A stretch of DNA of 25,359 nt from JAGPUQ01 sp947084925 (GCA_947084925.1 CAMTUJ010000033.1:1-25359), one strand, 5' to 3'; shown: positions 7,757-19,509, numbered from the stretch's first letter. The notes: a model not told the origin generated them from the sequence alone. A program made the numbers and translations.

Positions 7757-8855
7757 ATGAGCGAAACGGCTGCCAGCGCCGCGCCAGAACCTGCGGAGTC
7801 GAAATCCGTTCCGCCGGCGGGTGCCGCGGCCGCAACCGTTGAAAACAAGGACCACGTCTCCCTGGCGACCTGGTTCACGGTGTTCGGCAGTGTGATCGGC
7901 GCCTTTATCGCGGTGCTCAACATCATGATCACCAATGCGTCCCTGAAGGATATTCAGGGCGCGCTGGGTGCGACACTGGAGGAAGGATCCTTTATCTCCA
8001 CCGCCTATCTGACGGCGGAGGTGGTGGTGATACCCCTCACCGGCTGGTTCGCGATGGTGTTCGGTTTGCGCCGCTTCATGCTGTCGGCATCGACCATGTT
8101 CATTGCTGCCACCCTGTTGTGCGCCCTGGCCTGGAATCTCGAATCCATGCTGGTGTTCCGCGCCATCGCGGGACTGGCCGGCGGGACCTTCATTCCGCTG
8201 TCGTTCGCGGTGATTCTCACGCTGCTGCCGCCGAGCAAGCAGCCCATCGGCATTGCCATGTTCTCGCTGACCGCCACCCAGGCGCCGGCGATCGGCCCGG
8301 CCTTGGGCGGCTATCTGACCGAAACGTTCGGCTGGCAGTCGATTTTCTATCTGCAAATCATTCCGACCTCGATCATGTTGACGATCCTCTGGTGGGGTCT
8401 GGCACGCTCCCAGAGCAAGCTCCATCTGCTGAAAAATGGCGACTGGCCGGGGATCGCGAGCCTCTCCGTCGCGCTCGGCGCCATGATCATCACGCTCGAG
8501 GAGGGCAACCGCAAGGACTGGCTCGAATCCGAATTCATTCAGCGCGGCGCCGCGATTGCGCTGGTGTTTTTCGTGATTTTTCTTTATCGCCAACTGCGTG
8601 GTCCCAATCCGTTCATCAACGTTCGGCTGCTGAAGCGCTGGAATTTCGGCCTTGCCAACATCATCGGCGTGATTCTCGGACCCGGTGCTGGCCGGCGAGC
8701 GCGCCCTGCGCGTGATCGATGCCATCGCCCGCCGCGAAAGCATGGTGCTGGCCTACAACGACTGCTTCTATTTCATGGGCGCCGCCTTTGTGGTCGGATT
8801 CATGCTGACCTACCTGCTGAAAAGCTACCGCACCCCGACCGCGCCGGCGAAATAG
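7757..8855 (+). pseudogene. DHA2-type MFS drug transporter, internal deletion plus frame change
   Basis: The first 308 residues from ATG 7757 are a typical EmrB/QacA-like MFS half. They contain SVIGAFIAVLNIMITNASLK, LTGWFAMVFGLRRFMLSAS, AGLAGGTFIPLSFAVIL and APAIGPALGGYLTETFGWQ. The frame is good to NIIGVILG at 8680. After that it turns into arginine-rich nonsense, while the +1 frame from 8682 gives a perfect family C-terminus (ESMVLAYNDCFYFMGAAFVV, ending in a last membrane helix and TAG at 8853-8855). Only 57 residues of that end remain. Family members have about 500 residues, so roughly 130-180 residues (about TM9-TM13) are missing at the junction. The product cannot work as a 14-helix pump. 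An assembly error is the alternative to a true deletion. Confidence 0.85.
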
Positions 8856-8961
8856 CGGGAGCATGCGCGCGGCGATGATCGAGTGCCCCGCGCTGCCGGG
8901 TCTGTCGCTGCGCGGCGGAGCGAACACCGTCGCCATCAAGTCTGCGTAAGGAAGGTCGCCG

Positions 8962-10335
8962 ATGCCGCAACGTGAATCCACGCAACCTACCGTCAAGCCG
9001 ACGCTCGGGGTGATCGCCCTGATGATCTACGGCGTGGGCAATATGCTCGGCGCCGGTATTTATGGCCTGGTGGGCAAGGCAGCCGGGGAACTCGGCAACA
9101 TGGTCTGGCTGGGTTTCTTCGCCAGCATGATCGCGGCCGGACTCACCGGACTCTCCTATGCTTCGCTCGGCTCCCGCTATCCGCGCGCGGCGGGCGCCGC
9201 CTATATCACCCACCGCGCCTTCGGCATTACCGCGATCAGTTATGTGGTGGGTCTGGCGGTGACGATGTCCGGTCTCACTTCGCTGGCGGCGGCGAGTCAG
9301 GTATTTGCCAACTACGCCCACGAGATATTCACCGGCGTGCCGATCAAATGGGTGGTGGTGGTTTTTATTCTGGCACTGACGGTGATCAACTATGTCGGGA
9401 TGCGCGAATCGGCCTGGGTCAACGCGATTTGCACCGCCATTGAAGCCGGCGGGTTGTTGCTGGTGGTCGCCGTGGGGGCGCGCTACTGGGGCAGCGTGGA
9501 TTATTTCGATGCGAGTTCGATTAAAAATCCCGGCGGCGATTTTTCGGTTTCGCTGATGCTCTCCGGCGCCGTGCTGACGTTCTATGCGTTTATCGGCTTT
9601 GAGGACCTGCTCAATATTTCGGAAGAGGTCCGCAATCCGCGCCGCAATTTTCCGATCGCGCTGCTCGCCGCGCTCGGTATCGCGGCTGTCATCTACATGG
9701 CGGTCTGCATCACCGCCGTGTCCGTGGTGCCCCACGCGGAGCTCGCGGCGGCAAGCGGGCCGCTGGTTCAGGTGGTGCGCGTGGCCGCGCCCTGGGTACC
9801 GCCCATGCTGTTTACCGTGGTGGCCATGTTTGCCGTGACGAACACCGCGTTGCTGAATCACATCATGGGTTCGCGGCTGGTATACGGGATGGCGCGCCAG
9901 GGCCTGTTGCCGGCCCTGCTCGGACGTCTTCATCCGCGGCGGAACACGCCCCATGTGGCGATTCTGCTATTGCTGATAATCGTTCTTGGGCTGGCGCTGG
10001 TGGGTGACATCAAGGCGCTGGCGAGCGCGACCAGCCTGCTGCTGCTGGGTTCGTTCACCCTGGTGAACCTGGCGCTGGTGGTGCTCAAGCGGCGCCCCGG
10101 CGAACCGCGCGGCGGCTTTGAAGTGCCGCTCGCGGTGCCGTTGGGCGGTGCCCTGGTTGCGGTGACGTTTATCGTCAATCGCGTGATCGACGGGGTGCGG
10201 TCGGGAGAATTGGCGCCGGTCTATATCGCGGGTGGTATCGTCGTCGCCATTGTGGTGATGTATCTGCTGCTGCGGCCGCAGGCGGTGGCAGTGGTGGAGG
10301 TTGGGCACCCAAAACAAGCTGGTGAGACCGAGTAA
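8962..10335 (+). CDS. APC-superfamily amino acid permease
   Basis: A 457-residue inner-membrane transporter with about 12 hydrophobic segments. TM1 carries the broken-helix motif GVGNMLGAGIYGLVGKAAGE typical of APC carriers. FIGFEDLLNISEEVRNPRRN, after the sixth helix, is the conserved loop seen in cationic amino acid and YfnA-like permeases. Likely role: proton-coupled uptake or exchange of an amino acid or polyamine; the substrate cannot be told. The ribosome binding site is strong (AAGGAAGG, 6 nt before ATG 8962). It follows the broken MFS gene by 106 bp and converges on gcvP with only 14 bp between stops. Confidence 0.88.
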   Translation: MPQRESTQPTVKPTLGVIALMIYGVGNMLGAGIYGLVGKAAGELGNMVWLGFFASMIAAGLTGLSYASLGSRYPRAAGAAYITHRAFGITAISYVVGLAVTMSGLTSLAAASQVFANYAHEIFTGVPIKWVVVVFILALTVINYVGMRESAWVNAICTAIEAGGLLLVVAVGARYWGSVDYFDASSIKNPGGDFSVSLMLSGAVLTFYAFIGFEDLLNISEEVRNPRRNFPIALLAALGIAAVIYMAVCITAVSVVPHAELAAASGPLVQVVRVAAPWVPPMLFTVVAMFAVTNTALLNHIMGSRLVYGMARQGLLPALLGRLHPRRNTPHVAILLLLIIVLGLALVGDIKALASATSLLLLGSFTLVNLALVVLKRRPGEPRGGFEVPLAVPLGGALVAVTFIVNRVIDGVRSGELAPVYIAGGIVVAIVVMYLLLRPQAVAVVEVGHPKQAGETE

Positions 10336-10349
10336 AAACGGCCGCAGCT

Positions 10350-13247
<2,898 letters not shown>

Positions 13248-13369
13248 CGCGAATGCCTACAACATTGAACGGGAGGGGCGGCAAGGGGTGCCAGGAGCCG
13301 GGCGGCGCGGCCGATGTTAGCAGTGCGACGCTCGGGGCCACAAACGCCGCTGGTCGAGCGAGTGACCCC

Positions 13370-13969
13370 ATGGCGCTACGCGACCTGCTCGCGGAAGTGC
13401 GAGGCTGCCGGTTCTGCGCCGATCTGCCGCTCGGGCCGCGCCCGGTATTGCGCGCCAGCGCGACGGCGAGGCTCCTGATCGTCGGACAGGCGCCGGGCAC
13501 CCGGGTGCATGCCAGCGGCATTCCCTGGGACGACCCGAGCGGCGATCGACTGCGCGTCTGGCTCGGCCTCGACCGCGCGACCTTCTACGATGAGCGCCAC
13601 ATCGCCATCGTGCCCACGGGGCTTTGCTATCCCGGACGTGGTCGTGCCGGCGATCTGCCGCCGCGCCCCGAGTGCGCGCCGCGCTGGCACGGGCGGATTC
13701 TCGCGCAGTTGCCAGCGCTGGAACTGATCCTGCTGGTAGGCCGCTATGCCCAGAATTACTATCTGGGCCCTCACCGCGGTTCGCTTGCCGCGCGCATCCA
13801 CGATTGGCCGGTAATGGAGGCGCGCCAGTTGCCGCTGGTGCATCCTTCGCCGCGCAATCGGCGCTGGCTGAAAACCAATGCCTGGTTCGAAGCCGAAACA
13901 GTCCCCGCGGTGCGCCGGCGCGTGGCCGAATGCCTTTCCGACGCGGACAGAAAGTGGCCTCAAGTGTGA
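13370..13969 (+). CDS. Uracil-DNA glycosylase family protein, four-cysteine type
   Basis: A 199-residue protein of the uracil-DNA glycosylase superfamily, expected to excise uracil or other deaminated bases. The first motif is IVGQAPGTRVHASGIPWDD (positions 38-55), followed by SGDRLRVWLG. The last is LVHPSPRN, matching the HPS(P) loop. Four cysteines, C13-x2-C16 and C86-x15-C102, fit the iron-sulfur pattern of family 4/5 enzymes (CxxC ... Cx14-17C). So a [4Fe-4S] cluster is likely. The middle block GLCYPGRGRAGDLPPRPEC is characteristic of this subgroup. The gene is divergent from gcvP; ATG 13370 has only a poor Shine-Dalgarno. Substrate range is inferred from the family only. Confidence 0.82.
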   Translation: MALRDLLAEVRGCRFCADLPLGPRPVLRASATARLLIVGQAPGTRVHASGIPWDDPSGDRLRVWLGLDRATFYDERHIAIVPTGLCYPGRGRAGDLPPRPECAPRWHGRILAQLPALELILLVGRYAQNYYLGPHRGSLAARIHDWPVMEARQLPLVHPSPRNRRWLKTNAWFEAETVPAVRRRVAECLSDADRKWPQV

Positions 13970-13980
13970 AGTGTGGTGTA

Positions 13981-14008
13981 TTGCCGCAAGGGATGCCGGT
14001 GCTATAGT
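13981..14008 (+). promoter_or_regulatory. Sigma70-type promoter of the HD-GYP gene
   Basis: TTGCCG (13981-13986) and TATAGT (14003-14008) are 16 bp apart, directly upstream of the HD-GYP gene and just after the previous stop. The predicted transcript would start near 14015 and have a leader of about 30 nt. Confidence 0.6.
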
Positions 14009-14045
14009 TTGGTCGGCAGGGCACCAGGGATGTCAAGGCGCAGAG

Positions 14046-15380
14046 ATGGCGGATGTATTTGGATCGGACAAAAAAACCTATGCCAGGGAGAATCTGGTCA
14101 AAGTCCCGGCTGCCCAGGTTCAAATCGGTATGTTTGTCGCGGAACTCGATCGACCCTGGCTGGGAACGCCTTTCCTGCTGCAGGGCTTCGAAGTTCGCAG
14201 CAAGAGTCAGATTCACACTCTCGCAAATCACTGTCAGTACGTCTATGTACTGAAGGAGGGTGTGCCACGCAAGGCCCCCGAGGTGCTGACCCCCAGGATC
14301 GAACCGCCGCCCAAACAGAATACCGGTTCCCTGCTGCCGCGCGCGCGACTTGGACGCCAGCCCTATGTCAAAAGGACCGTGGTCAGATCACGACCGCCCT
14401 ATGAAATCCAGAACCCGGTGCGCCTGGAGCATGAGGTGGCACGCAAGGTGCTGGATGCGGGTCGGATCAATATCAAAGGGTTGCTGAAGTCCGCCCAGAT
14501 GGGACGGATGCTGGACACTGCGGTGGCGGAAGCCACTGTGGAGGTCTGTGTGCATTCCATCCTGCGCAATCCGGAAGCCATGCTCTGGATGAGCAGGATC
14601 AAGGACCGGAACGAATACACCGCCGAACACTGTTTGAATGTCTGCGTTCTTGCCATCGCGTTCGGGCGCCATCTCCATATGGCGGAAGAGGAGTTGCGTC
14701 TGCTCGGTCTCTGCGGCCTGTTGCACGATGTTGGCAAGATGCGCATCCCCACCGAGATTCTCGACAAGCCGGGGCGGCTCACCGAAGATGAGTTCGAGGT
14801 GATGAAACAGCACACGGTGATCGGCCATGAGCTGTTGAAAAGGCAGGAGGATGGATTGGACCATCTCGTGCTGGACGTCGCCCTGAACCACCACGAGCGG
14901 CCCGATGGCAGTGGTTATCCCCGCGGCCTTGGCGAGCGGGAGATTGCCGAGTTTGCCCGAATCATTGCCGTGGTGGATGCCTACGACGCCATCACCAGCA
15001 ACCGCTGCTACGCGCCGGAGCAGCCGTCCGCCGAGGCCCAGAAGATCATCTTTGAGCATCGCGGTACCCAATTCGACGAGGAAGTGGCGCTGCAATTCAT
15101 CCAGGCCATCGGCCCCTATCCGCCCGGTACCCTGGTGGAGTTGCGCAATGGCATGGTGGGGATTGTATTGGCCGGCAAGCTGAAGTTCCGGCATCTGCCC
15201 ACGGTACTGCTGTTGCGCGATGCAAACAAACAGCCGATGGAAGAACGCACCGTCGAACTGGACCTCACGGATACGGGCGCGCTCAGCAAGGAGTTTCTCA
15301 TCAAGCGCACGTGGCCGGATGGTACGTTCGGGATTTCGTTGCGCGAATGTCGCGTCCAGCACGAACCGGTATTCCTGTAG
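14046..15380 (+). CDS. HD-GYP domain protein with N-terminal DUF3391 (cyclic-di-GMP phosphodiesterase)
   Basis: A 444-residue cytoplasmic protein. Residues 20-72 (VKVPAAQVQIGMFVAELDRP...) are the DUF3391 domain usual in this architecture. A basic linker follows, then the HD-GYP domain. Metal and signature residues are all there: H195 in YTAEHCLNV, HD at 227-228 (LLHDVGKMRIPTEILDKPG), HTVIGHELL, HH at 282-283, and the GYP loop in ERPDGSGYPRGL (290-292). DAYDAITSNRCY follows. It should therefore be an active phosphodiesterase that lowers cyclic di-GMP, affecting motility and biofilm. About 90 residues after the domain have beta character. ATG 14046 is set by AAGG 6 nt upstream and by the promoter just before it; a longer frame from 13878 would run back through the preceding gene. 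Confidence 0.92.
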   Translation: MADVFGSDKKTYARENLVKVPAAQVQIGMFVAELDRPWLGTPFLLQGFEVRSKSQIHTLANHCQYVYVLKEGVPRKAPEVLTPRIEPPPKQNTGSLLPRARLGRQPYVKRTVVRSRPPYEIQNPVRLEHEVARKVLDAGRINIKGLLKSAQMGRMLDTAVAEATVEVCVHSILRNPEAMLWMSRIKDRNEYTAEHCLNVCVLAIAFGRHLHMAEEELRLLGLCGLLHDVGKMRIPTEILDKPGRLTEDEFEVMKQHTVIGHELLKRQEDGLDHLVLDVALNHHERPDGSGYPRGLGEREIAEFARIIAVVDAYDAITSNRCYAPEQPSAEAQKIIFEHRGTQFDEEVALQFIQAIGPYPPGTLVELRNGMVGIVLAGKLKFRHLPTVLLLRDANKQPMEERTVELDLTDTGALSKEFLIKRTWPDGTFGISLRECRVQHEPVFL

Positions 15381-15382
15381 TC

Positions 15383-15411
15383 TTGGTGTCGGGATTTTTG
15401 GTGTCGGGATT
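15383..15411 (+). repeat. Short tandem repeat, 2 x TTGGTGTCGGGATT
   Basis: TTGGTGTCGGGATT occurs at 15383-15396 and again at 15398-15411 (15-bp period), beginning three nucleotides after the HD-GYP stop. No known function; a replication-slippage product is the simplest reading. Confidence 0.6.
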
Positions 15412-15476
15412 GTGGAGACTCCACCCGGAAGGCTTGGCCGACCCTGAACAAAGGGCTTAAGGGTGCACCGGAGCGG

Positions 15477-16004
15477 TCACGCGGTCGGGTCGTTCCGGGC
15501 CGGGTTTTCCTCCCCGTAAGTCAGCGCAACCACCCTGTAGTCCGCCGTGCCGCCGGGGCCTTCCACCGTCACTCGATCCCCACTGGCGCGGCCCAGCAGC
15601 GCGCGCGCCAGTGGGGAGTCGATGCTGATCCAGCCGCACTGGGGGTCGATCTCGTCGGCGCCCACCAGGCGATAGCTGACCGTCGCATCCACGGCATCAC
15701 ACAGGGTTACCCAGGCGCCAAAGCGCGCCCGCCCGGGATCAGCGGGTGGGTCGGCCACCACGATCAGCGCTTCGAGCCGGTGGCGCAGATACCGGACCCG
15801 CCGGTCGATTTCCCGCAGCCGCCGCTTGCCGTAGATGTAATCGCCATTCTCCGAGCGATCGCCGTTCTTCGCCGCCGCCTGCACCTGGGCGGTGACCAGG
15901 GGACGCTCCCTGCGCCACAACCGATCGAGCTCGGCGTGCAGTGCCGCCGCACCCGCGGGGGTGATGTAGGGCGAACTGCCGGGGGTGGGCGGGCGCCAGC
16001 GCAT
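15477..16004 (-). CDS. greB: Transcription elongation factor GreB
   Basis: A 175-residue factor that enters the RNA polymerase secondary channel and makes backtracked RNA be cleaved. The start MRWRPPTPGSSPYITPAGAA is the standard GreB opening. The N-terminal coiled coil contains the acidic tip as NGDRSENGDYIYGKRRLREI. The C-terminal FKBP-like domain shows FGAWVTLCD, YRLVGADEID, GWISIDSPLARALLG and GDRVTVEGPGG. It ends with about 13 residues beyond the usual end, rich in Asn, Pro and Asp. ATG 16004 is chosen because of that conserved opening and because it lies 8 nt after the yciH stop. It is the third gene of a minus-strand operon. Confidence 0.94.
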   Translation of the reverse strand: MRWRPPTPGSSPYITPAGAAALHAELDRLWRRERPLVTAQVQAAAKNGDRSENGDYIYGKRRLREIDRRVRYLRHRLEALIVVADPPADPGRARFGAWVTLCDAVDATVSYRLVGADEIDPQCGWISIDSPLARALLGRASGDRVTVEGPGGTADYRVVALTYGEENPARNDPTA

Positions 16005-16012
16005 GCGTTTGA

Positions 16013-16339
16013 TCAGCCGCCAGCCAGCTTGACCCGATAGCCGAGCGTTTCGAGCGTCGCCTTGATGGCGGCGCGCTGGTCGCCCTGGATTTCGATCACG
16101 CCGTCCTTGACACTGCCGCCGGTCGCGCACTGCTGCTTGAGCTGTTTGGCGAGGGCGCGCAATTCGGTGTCCGCCAGCGGAATTCCCGCGATGGTGGTGA
16201 CACCCTTGCCGCTGCGCCCGCTGGTTTCGCGGCGGATGCGCACGATGCCGTCGCCGGCGGGTTTGCTTGGCGTGGCCGCCGCCGCGGGTTGAACGCGCCC
16301 GCGGTCGGTGCTGTAGACAAGCCGGGAATTGCCGCTCAT
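16013..16339 (-). CDS. yciH: SUI1/eIF1-like translation factor YciH
   Basis: A 108-residue protein, the same length as E. coli YciH. The first 35 residues are flexible (SRLVYSTDRGRV is the family opening). The SUI1 domain follows: VRIRRETSGRSGKGVTTIAG, LAKQLKQQCATGGSVKDGVI, then EIQGDQRAAIKATLETLGY. The family resembles eukaryotic eIF1 and in bacteria is linked to start-site fidelity or stress control of initiation. ATG 16339 overlaps the upstream oxidoreductase stop (ATGA) and has its own GGAGG 7 nt upstream within that gene's last codons. Coupled translation with both neighbours is likely. Confidence 0.92.
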   Translation of the reverse strand: MSGNSRLVYSTDRGRVQPAAAATPSKPAGDGIVRIRRETSGRSGKGVTTIAGIPLADTELRALAKQLKQQCATGGSVKDGVIEIQGDQRAAIKATLETLGYRVKLAGG

Positions 16340-17331
16340 GGGGCCACCTCCAGCACGATCTTGCCCAGGTGCTTGCTGCTTTCCATCAGGGCGTGACTCG
16401 CGGCGGCCTCGGCGAGCGGGAAGGTCGCGTGGATCAGGGGTCGAATGTCGCCGCCTTCCAGCAGCGGCCAGACATTTTCCTGCACCGCGCGGGCGATGCG
16501 CGCCTTGTCGGCCACCGGCTGGCTGCGCAGGGTCGAGCCGGTGAGCACCAACTGCTTGAGCATCATCGGCATCAGATCGACTTCGACCCTGGAGCCGCGC
16601 AGAAACGCGATTGAGACGATGCGGCCGCGAAAGGCGGCGGCGCGAATATTCTTCTGCACATAGTCGCCGCCCACCATGTCGAGGATCACATCGGCGCCGG
16701 TGGAGGCGGATTTGATGCCTTCGACAAAATCCTCGCGCTGGTAATCGAATGCTTTGACGGCGCCCAGCATTTCGCACACCGTGACTTTCTCGGCGTTGCC
16801 GGCGGTGGCGAATACCCGGGCGCCAAAGGCAGCCCCCAACTGAATCGCCGTGGTGCCGATGCCGCTGGTGCCGCCGTGTACCAGCAGCACCTCGCCCGCT
16901 TGCAGGTTGGCGCGCTCGAAGACGTTGTGCCAGACCGTGAACACGGTTTCCGGCAGCGCCGCCGCCTGAGTGGCCGACAGCCCCGCGGGGATCGGCAGGC
17001 ACAGATCGCGGTGGGCGACGGCGTATTCGGCGTAGCCGCCGCCGGCCAGCAGCGCGCAGACGCGATCGCCGACCCGCCAGCGTCCGCTATCGGAGCCGAG
17101 CGCCGCGATTTCGCCCGCCACTTCCAGTCCCGGCAGATCGGAGGCGCCCGCGGGCGGCGGATAACCGCCCTGGCGCTGGATCACGTCGGGCCGGTTGACG
17201 CCGGCGGCGATCACGCGGATCAGCACCTCCCCCGCGCCGGGCACGGGCAGTGGACGCCGCGCGGGGGTCAGCACTTCCGGGCCACCGGGGCGCGCGATCT
17301 CGATGCAGTTCATGGTTGGGGACAGTGCCAT
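16336..17331 (-). CDS. NAD(P)H:quinone oxidoreductase, PIG3-like zinc-free MDR family
   Basis: A 331-residue medium-chain reductase/dehydrogenase. The N-terminal GroES-like part has PGAGEVLIRVIAAGVNRPDV and GLEVAGEIAALG. The Rossmann half has EVLLVHGGTSGIGTTAIQLG with the AXXGXXG-like dinucleotide loop. Then FDYQREDFVE, DVILDMVGGDYVQKNIRAAA, RGRIVSIAFLRG and a C-terminal LIHATFPLAEAAASHALMES. The structural-zinc cysteines of alcohol dehydrogenases are absent, which fits the quinone-reductase (TP53I3/QorA) branch using NADPH. ATG 17331 is preceded by GGAG at 7 nt; a second ATG at 17313 has no ribosome site. It is the first gene of the oxidoreductase-yciH-greB operon. Confidence 0.9.
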   Translation of the reverse strand: MALSPTMNCIEIARPGGPEVLTPARRPLPVPGAGEVLIRVIAAGVNRPDVIQRQGGYPPPAGASDLPGLEVAGEIAALGSDSGRWRVGDRVCALLAGGGYAEYAVAHRDLCLPIPAGLSATQAAALPETVFTVWHNVFERANLQAGEVLLVHGGTSGIGTTAIQLGAAFGARVFATAGNAEKVTVCEMLGAVKAFDYQREDFVEGIKSASTGADVILDMVGGDYVQKNIRAAAFRGRIVSIAFLRGSRVEVDLMPMMLKQLVLTGSTLRSQPVADKARIARAVQENVWPLLEGGDIRPLIHATFPLAEAAASHALMESSKHLGKIVLEVAP

Positions 17332-17474
17332 GGGCGGTCTCCGGTTCCGGCGGGAATCTGGTTGCGCGCGCCGCTTCCAGTGCTCCCCTTGGCGGAGGCG
17401 CGGCCGACGCGTTCGCAGGTCGTCAGCGTAACAGCCGCGGGAAGCGGCGGGGAAGCCTGGCTGGCGCGGCGCGA

Positions 17475-17504
17475 TTGGCGCCCTGGTGGGCGACATTGTT
17501 TAAT
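17475..17504 (+). promoter_or_regulatory. Candidate promoter for prpE
   Basis: TTGGCG (17475-17480) and TTTAAT (17499-17504) are 18 bp apart in the 241-bp divergent gap between the oxidoreductase gene and prpE. Both hexamers are only partial matches. The rest of the gap shows no gene or repeat. Confidence 0.35.
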
Positions 17505-17572
17505 GCCGGCATTCCGACCGGATCTGCCGTGCAGGCCCGGACGTTTCACGACGATCGAATCAGGGGGCAGCA

Positions 17573-19474
17573 GTGAGCGGGGAATATGCCAGCGAATACC
17601 GGCGCGCAAGTCAAGATCCGCGCGGCTTCTGGGGAGATGCCGCGGCGGCGGTGGCCTGGTACCGGGCGCCACAGGTGGTGCTCGACGACAGCAACTCGCC
17701 GTTCGTGCGCTGGTTTCCCGACGGCATGGTGAATGCCTGCTACAACGCTCTCGACCGCCATGTCGAGGACGGCCGCGCCGAGCAATTGGCGCTGATCCAT
17801 GACAGCCCGGTCACCGGCGCCAGACAGCGGTTCACCTATCGCGAGTTGCGCGATCGCGTCGCCCGCATGGCCGGCGCGCTGCGCTCCCGGGGCATCGGCG
17901 TGGGCGACCGCGTGGTGATCTATATGCCCATGGTGCCGGAAGCCGTGATCGCCATGCTCGCCTGCGCGCGCCTGGGCGCCGTGCATTCGGTGGTGTTCGG
18001 CGGTTTCGCGGCCAACGAACTCGCGGTGCGCATCGACGATGTGCGGGCCCGGCTGGTGATCGCGGCTTCCTGCGGCATCGAACCCGGCCGGGTGGTGCCC
18101 TACAAGCCGCTGCTGGATCAGGCCATCGAACTCGCCCGCCACAAACCGGAGACCTGCATCATCCTGCAACGGGAGCAGCTCCCGGCGACCATGATTCCCG
18201 GGCGCGACCTCGACTGGCGCGAACTCGAAGCGGCGGCGGCACCGGTCGACTGCGTGCCGGTCGCCGCGACGCATCCGCTCTATGTGCTCTACACCTCCGG
18301 CACCACGGGCCAGCCCAAGGGCGTGGTGCGCGATACCGGCGGCTGCATCGTGTCGCTGCTGTGGAGCATGCGGAAGGTCTATGGCGTCGCTCCCGGCGAC
18401 GTGTTCTGGGCGGCGTCCGACGTGGGCTGGGTGGTGGGCCATTCCTATATCGTCTATGGCCCCCTGTTCAACGGCAATACCACGATTCTGTACGAGGGCA
18501 AGCCGGTGGGGACGCCCGACCCCGGCGCCTACTGGCGGGTGATCGCGGAATACGGCGTCAAGGTATTCTTCACCGCGCCCACGGCCTTTCGCGCCATCAA
18601 GAAAGAAGATTCCGGCGGCGCGTACCTGAAAAAATACGATCTGAGCGGCTTCGAAACCCTGTTCCTCGCCGGCGAGCGCTGCGATCCGGATACCCTGGCC
18701 TGGGCCCGGGACAGACTCGGCGTGCCGGTGATCGATCACTGGTGGCAGACCGAGCTGGGCTGGCCCGCCGTCGCCAATTGCCGCGGCATCGAGCTGCTGC
18801 CGGTGGTGCCGGGTTCACCCACCAAGCCGGTGCCCGGCTTCGTGTTCGACGTGCTCGACAGCGCTGGCAAGCCGCGGCCGCCGGGTGAAATCGGGGCGCT
18901 GGTGCTGAAACTGCCGCTGCCGCCGGGAACCTTCACCACCCTGTGGGGCAACGACGAACGCTTCATCAACGCGTATTTCAAAACGTTTCCCGGCTATTAC
19001 GAAACCGGCGACGCCGGTTATATCGACGCCGCTGGCTATGTCTTCGTGATGGCGCGCACCGACGATGTGATCAATGTGGCTGGACATCGGCTTTCCACCG
19101 GTGCCATGGAAGAGGTGCTGGCGGCGCATCCGGACGTGGCGGAGTGCGCGGTCATCGGCGTTGCGGATGCCATGAAAGGCCAGGTCCCGCTGGGCCTGAT
19201 CGTGCTCAAGGACGGTGCCGGGCGCGATCCGGAAGCCGTCTGCCGCGAGGCGATCCAGATGGTCCGCGAACGCATCGGTCCGGTGGCGGCGTTCAAGCTG
19301 TGCGTCAAGGTTCAGCGTCTGCCCAAGACCCGCTCCGGGAAGGTGCTGCGCGGGACCATGCGCAGCATCGCCGACGGCGAGCCCTGGAAGGCGCCCGCCA
19401 CCATCGACGATCCGGCCATCCTGGACGAGATCGGAGCCGCGTTTTCTACCCTCGGGTATCCTGTAACGCGCTAA
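17573..19474 (+). CDS. prpE: Propionate--CoA ligase (acetyl-CoA-synthetase family)
   Basis: A 633-residue AMP-forming ligase that turns propionate, ATP and CoA into propionyl-CoA. It opens with the propionyl-CoA synthetase pattern YASEYRRASQDPRGFWGDA and FPDGMVNACYNALDRHVEDG. The adenylation core is YTSGTTGQPKG (240-250), then ASDVGWVVGHSYIVYGPLFN and HWWQTELGWP. The C-terminal lid carries PKTRSGKVLRGTMR, with the catalytic lysine K590 matching the acetylation-controlled lysine of PrpE. Length agrees with PrpE (about 628) and falls a little short of typical Acs. The start is a GTG behind AGGGGG. No prpBCD genes are adjacent, so the methylcitrate route, if present, is elsewhere. A terminator separates it from the kor operon. 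Confidence 0.9.
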   Translation: MSGEYASEYRRASQDPRGFWGDAAAAVAWYRAPQVVLDDSNSPFVRWFPDGMVNACYNALDRHVEDGRAEQLALIHDSPVTGARQRFTYRELRDRVARMAGALRSRGIGVGDRVVIYMPMVPEAVIAMLACARLGAVHSVVFGGFAANELAVRIDDVRARLVIAASCGIEPGRVVPYKPLLDQAIELARHKPETCIILQREQLPATMIPGRDLDWRELEAAAAPVDCVPVAATHPLYVLYTSGTTGQPKGVVRDTGGCIVSLLWSMRKVYGVAPGDVFWAASDVGWVVGHSYIVYGPLFNGNTTILYEGKPVGTPDPGAYWRVIAEYGVKVFFTAPTAFRAIKKEDSGGAYLKKYDLSGFETLFLAGERCDPDTLAWARDRLGVPVIDHWWQTELGWPAVANCRGIELLPVVPGSPTKPVPGFVFDVLDSAGKPRPPGEIGALVLKLPLPPGTFTTLWGNDERFINAYFKTFPGYYETGDAGYIDAAGYVFVMARTDDVINVAGHRLSTGAMEEVLAAHPDVAECAVIGVADAMKGQVPLGLIVLKDGAGRDPEAVCREAIQMVRERIGPVAAFKLCVKVQRLPKTRSGKVLRGTMRSIADGEPWKAPATIDDPAILDEIGAAFSTLGYPVTR

Positions 19475-19509
19475 TTGTAAATAGGTTTTTTGAGCGAATT
19501 TGCGAACGT

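Noticed and set aside
13248..13369. Possible glycine riboswitch ahead of gcvP
   Set aside because: Only about 120 bp is available and no tandem aptamer core could be recognised by eye.
17573..19474. Acetyl-CoA synthetase (acs) or acetoacetyl-CoA synthetase as the identity of the ligase
   Set aside because: The opening YASEYRRASQDP block, the 633-residue length and the SPVTG/CYNALDRHVEDG text fit propionate--CoA ligase better.
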